From Lonicera japonica (taxonomy: Eukaryota; Streptophyta; Magnoliopsida; Dipsacales; Caprifoliaceae), in the NCBI GenBank assembly GCA_021464415.1, contig CM038467.1, positions 66,655,159-66,719,158 on the forward strand: a DNA stretch of 64,000 bases. Direction: 5' to 3'. The first letter of the stretch is position 1; the number at the start of each line of letters is the position of its first letter. The translations under genes were made by a program, and so were the position numbers. The notes under the pieces were generated by a model that saw nothing but the letters and a program-made list of their open reading frames with translations, did no database searches and was not told where the DNA came from. This document shows, in pieces, positions 14,501 through 24,830 of the stretch.

Positions 14501-17500
14501 CAATTACCTGATGGCTCATGGTTTGTACTTTGCCTTTAAACCCAAATTATTCAGTAATTGACCATTTACATTCTTGATCTTTGTCTGTTTTATCACTTTG
14601 CTCACTTATCATTCATTTGTCTTACTTTGCTCCCCAAAGTTTGAACTGCATCTCACTTTCATCCAAAATTGGATATCCTGTTGCCATAGGTAGATTTATT
14701 ATGCAAATAAGTCTAATTGTGTGGTTCCCATAAATCATGAGATTGAAAATCTTCAGCATATCACATAAATCATGGGATTAGATTTATATCCCACGATTTA
14801 TGCTCTATTATATCCCACGATTTATGTACCTCGGAAATTAGTTGGGTTGTAATCATAGTATAAATACATGTAGTTGTGTAAGAACAGAATTCAACTTATT
14901 CGAAGAATTTCATTCCCACTTTTTTGTCCTTTAGTTAATTTCAACATGGTATCAAAACAAACGATCCTAACTTGGGGTTTTCTTCCTTTTGTTCCTCTGT
15001 TTTCGATGGGTGACAGCCTTTTGCCACCCATCCAGTCAAAGAGTTTATTTTCCTTTTCTTTTTTCAATATTGTTTGTTCTTTTTATAGCTACCGGCTTAT
15101 CTAGTAGCATATTATCAGTTTTTGCCAAATGTTCAGCTATCCGATTAGTGTTTGGAAGAAAGTTTTCTCCAATTGCCCTTCGGTTGCTACTTTAATGCCA
15201 ACTGCTTCAATGGTCTTGGTTTGTGGTGCATTGTTCTATAGGTCTCTTTTTTTTTATTGGCTGTCAAGTGTTTTCCAGCAGTCTTGTGGTTCAGCCAAGT
15301 GATTTCCGGCGTCGTATGTTGTTGCCATGTGTTTTATGGCAGTCTCTAGGTATATCCGAGTGTTTTTCCAGCGGTCTTTTGGTGGGGCCAAGTGTGTTAC
15401 TAGTGTCTTGTGGTTCAGCTGAGTGTTTTTCGGTGGTCTTTGATGCAGCCAAGTGTTCTTCTAGTGGTACTTTGTTGCTGCTGAGTGTTCTTTTGGTGGT
15501 GATATATTAGCCATTTTAGCCTGTTTGGTCTCGTGATCAACCTTTGTCTGGGTGGATGTTTTGTTCCCACCTATTGTGCTTATTGCATTTATTTTTTACA
15601 GAAGTGAAGTTTTGTTTTGGCCTTTTGGGCATGCACACTTCAACTATAAAATAAGCATTTCGAATTAAGAGGCAACAATTTCTAAACAATGCCACATACT
15701 TTGGTGCAAATTGATTTCGGTGTCACACCTCTTTCAAATTGAGGGGGAGTGTCAAAATCTTTCTCAGTAATAGGGTATCCAAACTAGGCATGTTCCTCAT
15801 CATGTCCTGGCTTGAGGGGGAGTGTTGGTATAGACTATAGATATATTAATTATGCATATTAGTTTGATTTTGTCGATCCCATAAATCATGAGATCGACAA
15901 AATATTCAGCATAGCACATAAATCATAGGATCAGATTTATATCCCATGACTTATGTACCGCAAAAATTATTTGGGTTGTAATCATAGTATAAATATATGT
16001 AGTTGTATAAGAATAGAAGTAAACTTTTTCCAGAAATTTCCTTCCATTTTTTTTACCCTTTGGCTAATTTCAACAGTCCAGTCAATTATTTGGACGGAAA
16101 ATTGGTCCTCGATGTTAAATGGATTTTCTATCCAAAAAATGAATTACCCATCCAAAAATCAACAATGCGTCCAATTTTCGATGAAAGTGAAAGACGGCTC
16201 AAACTTTGAGGACCATAGCGAGACAAATGAAACATTAGATACCAGATTGAGAAAACAGGTAATGTTTAAGGGTGTAAAAGGTCAGTTAACCCCATATTAT
16301 TTATAAACTTCAAAGTAATTGTTATGCTTCTTGCAATGAAATGAAAATTTTACAAGAAAATGATAAATTTCAAAAAACTTCATGAACTAATGCTTTGGTT
16401 GCAAGTATATACCTCTTTTGAGGTTGAAATTAATGGATTTGCCTCCTCTAGAGTAGAGTAGTAAATTTGGACCATTGATTTAAAGTAGATTGCTCAAATT
16501 TGTCAAGTAGTTTTTGTGTCTGCCGAGGACTCATTTAAATAGAAGTTAAGGGTGCGTTTGATAAAGAAGTTGTAAAGTAATTGAAAGAGCTGCCATTTTT
16601 ACTTATAAGTTGGAAAAAGAGATGACCGATTGGGAGGGATTTTCTATTACTTCCCCCCCTTTTTTTGATGGAATTCAATACTTAGGGTCATAGGAAAGAA
16701 ATTTTTTCCTTGAAAATAGAGAAAAGGTAGAGAACATCTCTCCTAATCACTCATCTCCTTTTCAAACTTCGATAAAACTTAATTGTTTCTCCGGTCATTT
16801 TTCAATTTTTTATCAAACGGGCCCTAATTGTCAAAATCTGAGCCATTCACTTTTAAATATGATTTAAATTTCTTCAACTCTCATGTGATTTCCACCACTC
16901 TAGCTGAGCCCAATCCATAATTAATCCCTTAAGCTAAATGAAATGCAATGTTCAAAAAACCTTTTCTTGTGCTCTTATCCATATTTAGGTTGTGTTTGGC
17001 ATTTTGGATAAAGTGGCAGGATAGGATATGATCATAGGATAAGGGTTGAACGTAACGATTTTATTCAATCATGTCTTCTTTTCATGTGCGCCAAACGTGG
17101 CCCTAATGTAAATAGTCCTATTTTATATAGTTAGACCATCTAATTGTGTCGGATTTTTTTTCATTTAGGTATGGATCTTGGGGAATATGCTACAATTATG
17201 GGACTTGGTTTGGAATTAAGGGGTTAATAGCTGGTGGTAAGAATTACCAAAATAACCCTAGCATAAGAAGAGCTTGTGATTTCCTATTATCCAAACAACT
17301 TGATTCCGGTGGTTGGGGAGAAAGTTATCTTTCTTGCCAAGATAAGGTAAAAATTAATATGTTCTTCATAACATTTAGTGAATAGTGTAAAGATTATTTG
17401 AGTTGATCACAGCCAATTTAATTTTTATGGACGTCGGAATAGCATGTGGAAAGACTACAAAAATAAAAAAACTATGGTTGCGTTTGATCGAAAACATGGA

Positions 17501-20375
17501 AAAAAAAGTTAGGAAAATAAATGATTTCCGGGTAATGTTTTCTAAAGAAAAATTTACATGAAAAGAAAAAAGCCACTTTGGAGGTTTTTTGTTGCAATTC
17601 ATTTTCCGGGTTGGAAACCTCTGTTTTTCTAGTTCTTGGTGCTTGTTTTCCTATTTTTGGTTTTTGATTGACATCATTTTCTTGGTTCTTGAAGTTCGAA
17701 AATTTTCCGTGGAAAATTTGCTGGCTCTGAGAAACTTATATAGGAAAATGACAGGTGTTCTAGTGTTCCCATGGAAACTCTTTCCGTAGATAATGTGGCC
17801 AATCAACTCGTTTTCTACCCTTTTCCATGGAAAATAATGCCACTAGAATATACCTATTTATTTTTCTCTTTTTCCTAATGGATTTTTGCATTCCAGAAAG
17901 TTTATAATTTTTTGAGGAGTTTAGTTTCTGTTCGCAACAAAATTTAATTTTACCCCTCAAATTTATTTGTCTCATATGTGATAACAGGTATACACAAATA
18001 TAGAAGGAAACAAATCACATATAGTAAGCACTGCTTGGGCTATGATGGCTCTTATAGAAGCTGGGCAGGTATGTCTATTACACTTTGGTTTACATGGAAA
18101 ACAATTGAATTCCTTGAGAAAAATTTCATAGTAAACAAATTTTTTGGAGAGGAGGTGGTTTTTGAATTGCACGTAAAACTAACCTAAACTGCGATTAATT
18201 GCATAAAATTTTTTCTCATCATTCCTTAGTAACCATAATTATAAATTATTAATTACTAAAATTTTCGAATGGAGTAGGCCAAGAGAGATCCAACTCCCCT
18301 TCATCGTGCAGCGAAAGTGTTGATCAATTCTCAGATGAAAAATGGAGACTTTCCACAACAGGTAATTTGTGTGTTCTCTCTCAGTCTATCTCTAGAGATA
18401 TATGCTACTTTCTCGGTCTCACATTAAGAGCCCCACTTTTAAAAGGCTTAATGACATATTTAACCATCGAACTTTATCACTTTTTTTAATTTGGCCATTG
18501 AACTTTTTTTTTGTCTAAAAATCCATTGAACTCCCAATAGCGTTTCAATTTAGGCCCAGCATTTAACACCGTTAACGGAAAAATTGGGAAAAATTCGTGT
18601 AAATAAAAAATTGTTAATTTTTTCTCAAAATTGATAGGCATGATTGATTATATATGTTTTTTTGAAATTGTCTAGGGTTTAAATTGAGTCTATGGTTTAA
18701 ATTGAAGGTTTGATTTAGGTGTGTGTAGGGCTTAAATTAAGTCGTTCTCTCAATTTAAACCCTAGACGATCTCAAAAAAACATATAGAAGCAATCATGCC
18801 TACCAATTTTGAGGAAAAATCAACAATTTTTGATTTACACAAATTTTCCCCAATTTTTCCGTTAACTATGTTAACGGTGTTAAATGCTGGGGGCCAAATT
18901 AAAACGTTATTGGGAGTTCAATGAATTTTTAGAAAAAAAAAAGTTCAGTGGCCAAATTGAAAAAAGTGGTAAAGTTCGATGGTCAAATATGTCATTAAGC
19001 CCTTTTAAAATTAGGCTATTTTGATGTCAGAAGCCAAAATTTAATTTTCTTTGTTTAAGAGGGCTAAAAACTAAGCTTATGTTATTTACACTGTTTTCCC
19101 TCATTGAGATGAAGGGTTATTATGAAAGTTCATGTCGCTTTTTAAATTGGGACACTTAATTTGAGATAGACAAAATTATACGTATGTATATATGTGTGTG
19201 GGGAATTACACTTTGATACATTGAAATGAAAATATATACAAATGTAATAAATCCACAATGGTATAGTGAAAAGTATGACAAGGTAAATTTATCCTACTTA
19301 ATTGAGGTACTGCACAGTGGTAACGGATAATATTTATCTTATTGAAAATTTTGTCAGTAATTAGCGAGAGTTATCCGTTTAAGTACTCTAGTACTTCAAA
19401 AAGTATCCCCAATATAATAATATTGAAACAAAAGATACATATAAAGTATCACTAAAATAAGCCAAATTGTATAAAATAAGAAGACAATCCTAATTTATTT
19501 GGGAGATCAGTTGGGTAGATTTGTCTTTTTGACAAAAAAGAGGATTCTCTTGGACACATATAGCTTTCCCCCCAAAATAAAGGGCAATAACATTTGGCAA
19601 TAGGAGGAATTTGGGTTTCCTTAAAATCTAGGATTCCCATATGAAACTCCTAGAAAACAATATGTGGCATCTTAAAACAAAGGAATTTGGAATTTCAGGC
19701 ATCCATTGAAACTCCAACCAAATAGACCCTAGGGTGCGTTTGATTGCCAAAGTCTTATATGGAAAACTTGGTGAAAGATGGAACATGTGTATTTTTTCAT
19801 CTTTTGTTAGTATTTTATTGCCTAATTTTTTAGGCAATTTTAGTTCCACCTAATTCCTTAGTATAAGTGGTGATGCATAAAAATAAGAACTTATTTTCTT
19901 AGCATACCCCAAAGAAAATAAATTCTAGGTAAGGTGAAAAATGGCACAAAGACCAAAAAGTCCAATTATAGGTGGAATGTAAATAATCAAACACAAGAAG
20001 TTGGTAATTATGTAATCATTGCAAGAAAGAATTAAACATTTTCTGCCTATAAAATAAATGCTATCAAACACCATTAAATGCTTTTCCCCCTAATTGAATT
20101 ACCTAGAATAAAATTGCCTATAATATAAACATTTTTCATCTTAATTCCATGATTGCAATCAAATGCAACTTTAGAGTAATAATACTCATTCCAATATATA
20201 TATATAGGAAGAATTTTTGACTAATTGATTTAATTTTTTTTAACAGGAGATAATTGGAGTGTTCAATAAGAATTGTATGATAAGTTATTCAGCCTACAGA
20301 AACATCTTTCCTATATGGGCTCTCGGAGAATATCTCAATCATGTATTACCACTCTCATCCCCCTTGGATGTATAA
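5521..20375 (+). CDS. Oxidosqualene cyclase, cycloartenol-synthase-like (5' exons not in window)
   Basis: The product would fold and cyclise 2,3-oxidosqualene to a sterol or triterpene skeleton at the ER membrane. Fifteen exons join in frame: 5521-5715, 7607-7691, 9958-10124, 10730-10918, 11303-11416, 11773-11898, 12050-12172, 13045-13143, 13657-13713, 13930-13976, 14377-14520, 17169-17346, 17988-18068, 18278-18361, 20247-20375. They give 605 residues plus TAA with no stop or frameshift, and every intron is GT-AG. Visible motifs are DGGWG, MWCHTR (family MWCxxR), the catalytic SDCTAE, and QW-type repeats (PDGSW, SGGWGES, NGDFPQQ). Family length is about 760, so about 150 N-terminal residues are missing. 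The closest match in motif is to cycloartenol/cucurbitadienol synthases ([20 protein letters not shown]). The position equivalent to Arabidopsis CAS1 Ile481 is Val, while Tyr410 and His477 equivalents are kept, so the product may not be cycloartenol. The gene is either truncated or has 5' exons beyond the window. Confidence 0.92.
6769..7103. mobile_element. MITE in cyclase intron 1 of the visible set
   Basis: The ends GGTGACGTTTGATAA and (reverse) GGTGTCGTTTAATAA form an imperfect inverted repeat. A roughly 20-bp related direct repeat (CACAAAARCATAACAYAGTT) lies on both sides, so the exact boundary and duplication are unclear. No coding sequence is present. Confidence 0.4.
10428..10463. repeat. 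Compound microsatellite (GC)n(GT)n(GA)n
   Basis: A GCGC, GTGT, GAGA run lies in the cyclase intron after exon 9958-10124. It is simple sequence and would make a variable marker. Confidence 0.8.
13229..13582. mobile_element. Tourist-like MITE in cyclase intron
   Basis: It is bounded by TTA on both sides (13226-13228, 13583-13585). The ends GGGGTCGTTTGTTTC and (reverse) GGCTAGTTTGGTTC are imperfect inverted repeats. A related inner repeat, CCAACCAAACGTTG, occurs near both ends. It is noncoding. Confidence 0.5.
14679..16075 (+). mobile_element. Small noncoding Copia/TRIM-like LTR element in cyclase intron
   Basis: Two similar LTRs, 14679-14946 (268 bp) and 15823-16075 (253 bp), begin TGTTG and end TTTCAACA. 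Directly after the first is TGGTATCAAAAC, the initiator-Met tRNA primer site common in Copia elements. Just before the second is a GAGGGGGAG polypurine tract. The 876-bp interior has no gag or pol, so the element is non-autonomous. I see no clean target duplication. The LTRs differ at many positions, which suggests an old insertion. It sits in the intron between exons 14377-14520 and 17169-17346, in the gene's orientation. Confidence 0.75.
15260..15500 (+). repeat. Degenerate ~31-bp tandem repeat inside the TRIM-like element
   Basis: About eight units share the core CCAAGTGTTTTYC...GGTCTT. The core AAGTG/GAGTG recurs at about 15266, 15297, 15327, 15358, 15390, 15421, 15451 and 15483. The repeats are diverged and noncoding. 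Confidence 0.65.
16550..16824. mobile_element. Tourist-like MITE in cyclase intron
   Basis: The ends GGGTGCGTTTGATAAA and (reverse) GGGCCCGTTTGATAAA match at 14 of 16 positions. A TAA lies directly outside both ends. The 275-bp element is noncoding. Confidence 0.6.
18445..19001. mobile_element. Long-inverted-repeat Mutator-like fold-back element
   Basis: The 557-bp element starts GGCTTAATGACATATTT and ends with its reverse complement. The two arms (about 250 bp each) pair over nearly their whole length around a short AT-rich centre. The perfect 9-bp duplication CTTTTAAAA (18436-18444, 19002-19010) is the mark of Mutator-like transposition. It has no transposase and must have moved in trans. 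It lies in the last large intron of the cyclase gene. Confidence 0.85.
19732..20170. mobile_element. MITE in the last cyclase intron
   Basis: The ends GGGTGCGTTTGATTGC and (reverse) AGTTGCATTTGATTGC are inverted repeats. The flanking trinucleotides (CTA and TTA) match only in part. The element is noncoding and ends about 75 bp before the final exon. Confidence 0.45.
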
Positions 20376-22494
20376 TTTTACATGTATACTCTTATAACAG
20401 AGAAGATCTGGTATGGACTGTCGTTGGAAAACATTTCCCCATGTTTTGGTGACGAAATTTGTCGCTAAAGTATAGTCCATACCATATCTATTATGTATTG
20501 TTATAATCTCTGTATGTGGATTCCAATGTCATGTTAATAGTGGAAATGAATTCCTACGTAAATTTTGCGTTATCTTAGCTAATCCAAGCCCTTAAACTGA
20601 AATAATGCTTCATGAAAATTGAATTAAAACAGGAGATCTATTTCCGAAGACGGGAAAAATTAATATTCAATGATTTTGGTAGAAAATATTTATCAAAAAA
20701 ATTAAATGAAAATGACATGAAATAGGAAAATGAAGATAATGACAATAGCACAAAAATCTGTCATGAAGTGAACAAAAGCAGCCTTAGGATCCATTCCCTA
20801 TGTTTGAAAATTTTTAAATACGGTCCATTACATCTTTATAAAGGATGGGGTCCGTCCCTGTAGATACCTTGTTTTTTTGTTTTTTTTTTGTATTTTTCCT
20901 TGGCGAGAACATATATACATATATAGATATTATGTAGTTTATACTAATTTTCTTGCCGCAGATAAAAGAAATATGAACAATAATAATTGGAGCAGCTAAT
21001 CTAATATCAAGGTCTAACATTGAAATTCCGAGTAGAAACTAAGTTGAATTATTTGTTGACGTAGCTGAAACCTATGAAATGGGCAAATCCTTGACAAAGT
21101 AAGGAAATAAATTCTCAATGTAGAGAAAACACAAAAATTTTATTTAAAAAGATAGTTTACCTCAAATGATTACAAATCATCCTATAAGAGGAGATAAATG
21201 CAAAAAAGGAATCAAATTCAAAATAATTCGAATAAAATTGCCAAAAATAGAAAATCGCATAGATCATGGGATCATGATGTGTTGATGTCGAGGATCACGC
21301 CTGACCTTCCAAACCCATTTAATTGCCAAATCAAGACCTGCCTTACATAGTAAAACCACGGATTCGAGGGCCTAAATAAAGGAATTTGGCCAAAAAACAA
21401 CGTGAATCATATCCAAAGGCGGTGACTTGATTTCTCTTGACCTTTTCGGGTCAAACTAGCCAAGCTCCACATGATTTTGGTCTCGTCACTTTTTGGGCCA
21501 GGTGGACTTGTGACGATTCAGTGTGGCCAAGTACATGTCCGCTATATGTTGTACATCATTTGTCTAGATATGTTCTAAAAGTGATACACAAAAAATGTAT
21601 GAGTAAATATTCGAATGTTTAATATTCTAGACACCGGGATTAATTATGTATTCATGCGTTCTACTATTAGGTAGATCTACTCGTACATTTTTAGTGTTCA
21701 GTTCACTATTAGAATATAATTATTGTACCAAAACTCATAGTGGAATCTAAGTTGAATTGTTGTCCAACGATAAGTTGAAATTGTGTTTTCACATAACATA
21801 CTAAAGTCAAAGTATGCCTATTAATTTGAGACGGGTTGAAATTTGTGTTTTCAAATCCAGTTTTTCCTAGAAAATTTGTTAGATTTTGTGTCTAGAAAAA
21901 TAATTAATTGTTTTGGTTGTTGATAAACCTTGATTTGGTTCGAATTCCGTAGAAATTCCTGGTGTTAGTTTATTGAGAAAATTGTCTGAGATATTAGAAT
22001 TGATTTTCTCCTCACGTGTGTTTGCTTGTTCAGAAAATTCTTGGAAAGTGTAATTGTGCCTAATTTCAATAAATCCATGAATGGGTTTATTGATGAATTT
22101 AATTTCGGATTTGTTAAATACTTTGGGACTAGAGTATAAGTTGTACTTCATTCAAATAATAAGGCCATTATCAGGGCGGAGGAATGTGCATCAAGTGGGG
22201 TCTGGATTTGATATTTTTTTTGTTAAAGGTATAGTAATATAGGGATTTCTGCGTAAAAATTTAAAGTTTAGGCTGAAGTGTGTAAGTTTTTAAAACGTTG
22301 GGGATATAATTGTAGCTATTTGTAGTAAAAAGGAAAGAGATTCATTGCATTGGAATAGTATTTCAGTAATTACATAACGAACATGTCATTCAACATTTTT
22401 AAAATATGAAGGCTTAAAGAGGACTCTTGTAACTTGTATTATTTTTTGACAGCTCTTTTTGTAGTAAATGTTTTTGTCTAACATCTCTTTGTAT
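20376..22494. other. Cyclase 3' flank and intergenic
   Basis: This stretch holds the presumed 3' UTR of the cyclase, then AT-rich sequence. I recognise no gene, RNA or element in it. The large retroelement starts at 22500. Confidence 0.4.
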
Positions 22495-22499
22495 GATAG

Positions 22500-24077
22500 T
22501 GTAGACACCCCGATCCGTAACCCCCGTAAGAACCCTAACGACCTACGAGACTACTATTTTTGGAGTCCAGGACACACTCGAGCACCCGAAACTACCCCGG
22601 GGGGGTTTGTTGCGCGACAAACCTATTTTTATGAAGGATTGTCGCACGACATATCACATTGTCGCGCGACAATCATTGGAATGTCGCGCGACAATCCCAC
22701 TATGTCGCGCGACAATCCCACTATGTCGCGCGACAATCCCTCTCTGTACCCGACCAACCACTTTCTGACACATCACAGTGTCAGGACCCATCACTTCAGC
22801 CGTTTGTCGCACGACATACAGGAATGTCGCGCGACAAACAGATATGTCGCGCGACACTTGCCCTTTTTGGGGAAATGTCGCGCGACAATCTTCCCCGGGC
22901 AGTATAAATAGGCCAACACCCCCAAGGGTTTAGGGGGGAACTTGAAGCTGGAAAATTTGGAGCTTTAGTCTGATTTTATCAAGCATTTTATATTATCATC
23001 TTATCTCTGAAGAATTATCGAATCTATTCCCGACACTCGACCTGTCCCGTCTCTGGAATCGAATTCTCGGAAATATCTGAAGAAGGAGAAGATTGTTATT
23101 GCCGGAGATCTCTCTGCCGTATTATATTCTCTTTCTTATTATTATTATTCTCGTCGGGAAGGTAAATAAAGTTTCTTCTGGTAATTAAACAGGTCTATCT
23201 GTGTACTTGTTTTATTTCTGTTGTTTTATCCACGTTCTATTTGAATAAACTTATTACCAAGTTATAAATAGTCTACCATCTTCAAAACAAAAGACCCTGA
23301 TAAAATCGTTTGCAAAACCAGAAGAGTAAGTATGTTATCGTCCGGATAAAATTCTGTTTTCAAAACCCAGACTGATACGACTTATCTAGGAATTAGAATC
23401 AAACATATCCTGTCTTCTCTATAGACTGCGACGTGATTGATAACTCTCCCCAAAGATTTCTAGTTCCATATTAAATCAGTCCCGACATAGATCCGAACTT
23501 TTACAAAAGTAAGCACAACACGAGAAAACCGTCATTATCTGAGAAATAATACGGGATACTCTTTCAAAATAAACGGTTTTGTCATGTGTATTTACATCTT
23601 TTAATAAATAAAACATCGGATCTCGGAACACAAAGGTTTTCATCCCTTTCCCGTTTTCCCCCAGAAATTAGGGTTTTCATTTGAAAAGTAGTAGGCTGTC
23701 AGTAAAAGCATCAAAGTTTTTCAACATAGAATAAACATATAAGACCACTAGAGGCCGAAAGGGCGGAATGGGTGCTTAACACCTTCCCAAACCGTAATAT
23801 AGTTTCCGAACCCTATAGAATCCTGGTTTCGCAGACAAAACGTGTAAAGAAAGGCTTATCTTTAGCCTTTCCCCTTACATAACCCTTTTTGTCCGTTTTC
23901 TCGTAAAACGTACTGGCGACTCTGAACGAACCCCTTTGCATCTAGAATAGACGTAAGGACACCCGATATGAATCATCAAACAACTCCAAGCAAATGGAGC
24001 GACGTAATCCCTTCCGATGCTTCAGACGCCCAACGAACGGGGACGAGACCCGGGGGTCGCATTTGCGGATTCTCACA
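22500..24077 (+). repeat. 5' LTR of the Tat element
   Basis: The 1,578-bp LTR begins TGTAGACACCCC and ends GATTCTCACA. The palindrome array and TATA box lie about 110-410 bp in. The LTR holds an extra 21-bp palindrome unit and a 450-bp segment that the 3' LTR lacks. Near 23913 it contains TGGCGACTCTG, identical to the first 11 bases of the primer site just downstream of the LTR. Confidence 0.93.
22608..22911 (+). promoter_or_regulatory. LTR U3 promoter: palindrome array plus TATA box
   Basis: Ten copies of the palindrome TGTCGCGCGACA or one-base variants start at 22608, 22640, 22660, 22682, 22703, 22724, 22805, 22825, 22845 and 22876. Seven are perfect, and three in a row are spaced 21 bp. 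AGTATAAATAGG (22901-22912) follows the last copy by about 15 bp and is a good TATA box. The CGCG core resembles known plant CGCG-box sites bound by CAMTA factors, and TGTC/GACA halves resemble auxin-response-factor sites. Both readings are inference. Confidence 0.75.
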
Positions 24078-24078
24078 G

Positions 24079-24097
24079 TGGCGACTCTGCTGGGGAC
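24079..24097 (+). other. Primer-binding site
   Basis: TGGCGACTCTGCTGGGGAC begins one base after the 5' LTR, where reverse transcription is primed. TGG at the start matches the CCA end of a tRNA. Tat/Ogre elements often use tRNA-Arg, but I could not confirm the tRNA here. Confidence 0.75.
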
Positions 24098-24830
24098 ACT
24101 AGAAAACTAGACTCTTATATGTGGACTTTTGTTTATCTGTTGAATACTTGCTTTTTTCTGCTTTCCCTACTTATGTTAATTGATTGAGAAAAAACATTTT
24201 TTTTTGAAAAAAGGGAATTTTTCAAAAATACATAATCAAGATAATGATATTTGTAAACCCAACCTTTTTCACACGCACTATCACAAATCATGCATTGGTT
24301 CTACGAGTGTGAATTTACCCCAAACCCTCGGAAGTATTATAAGTGAGTAGGGAGTTGGCTTGCTTGGGCCAACATAAACCGAAAGCATTTACTTCCACTC
24401 TCCTTGGCCAAGTACGCCCCCGAGGTATATCGAGTGACGAGAACACTCACGTACCCGGGAAGTATATCAAAAGGCTTTTGCACGTACCCGCCCCTGGGGT
24501 ATATCGCAAGGTCTTGCCAAATAAGAGGGAGCCTGAAGCCTTAACCGTTCGTACACCTGCGCTGCATATAAGATCGAGTTAAGTTAAAACACTTGTCAAA
24601 CAGCCGTAAGGGATGTACCACTTTACGGCTTACTTTTCGACACCCTTTTTAAAATCCGAGGCTCTTCTCGGCAATTTTTAGTGGTTCTTTTGGCAAAAAT
24701 CGAGTCGCATCACAGTCTTCCTTCATCTTCGCCACGTGGTTTCGTCTACAGTCGTGAAGCAACAAACAGACTGGAAGGTTGGGCCGGCCGTGATCACACC
24801 GGAAGACTAGTAAGACCAAGCACACCTGAA
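24098..24830 (+). other. Leader between primer site and gag
   Basis: The untranslated leader is about 730 bp. There is no extra ORF ahead of gag, which argues against the Ogre lineage, which has one there. The region probably carries the packaging signal, but nothing visible proves it. Confidence 0.4.

Noticed and set aside
22600..22890. Regularly spaced palindromes resembling a CRISPR array
   Set aside because: The host is a plant, spacing is uneven, spacers are short and partly repeated, and the array lies in an LTR upstream of a TATA box.
22468..22911. Open frames across the palindrome arrays (also near 34563-34832 and 40769-41020) rich in repeated SRDN/VARQ-like peptides
   Set aside because: They exist only because the repeated palindromes lack stops. 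The same frames appear on both strands and fall in the LTR promoter region.
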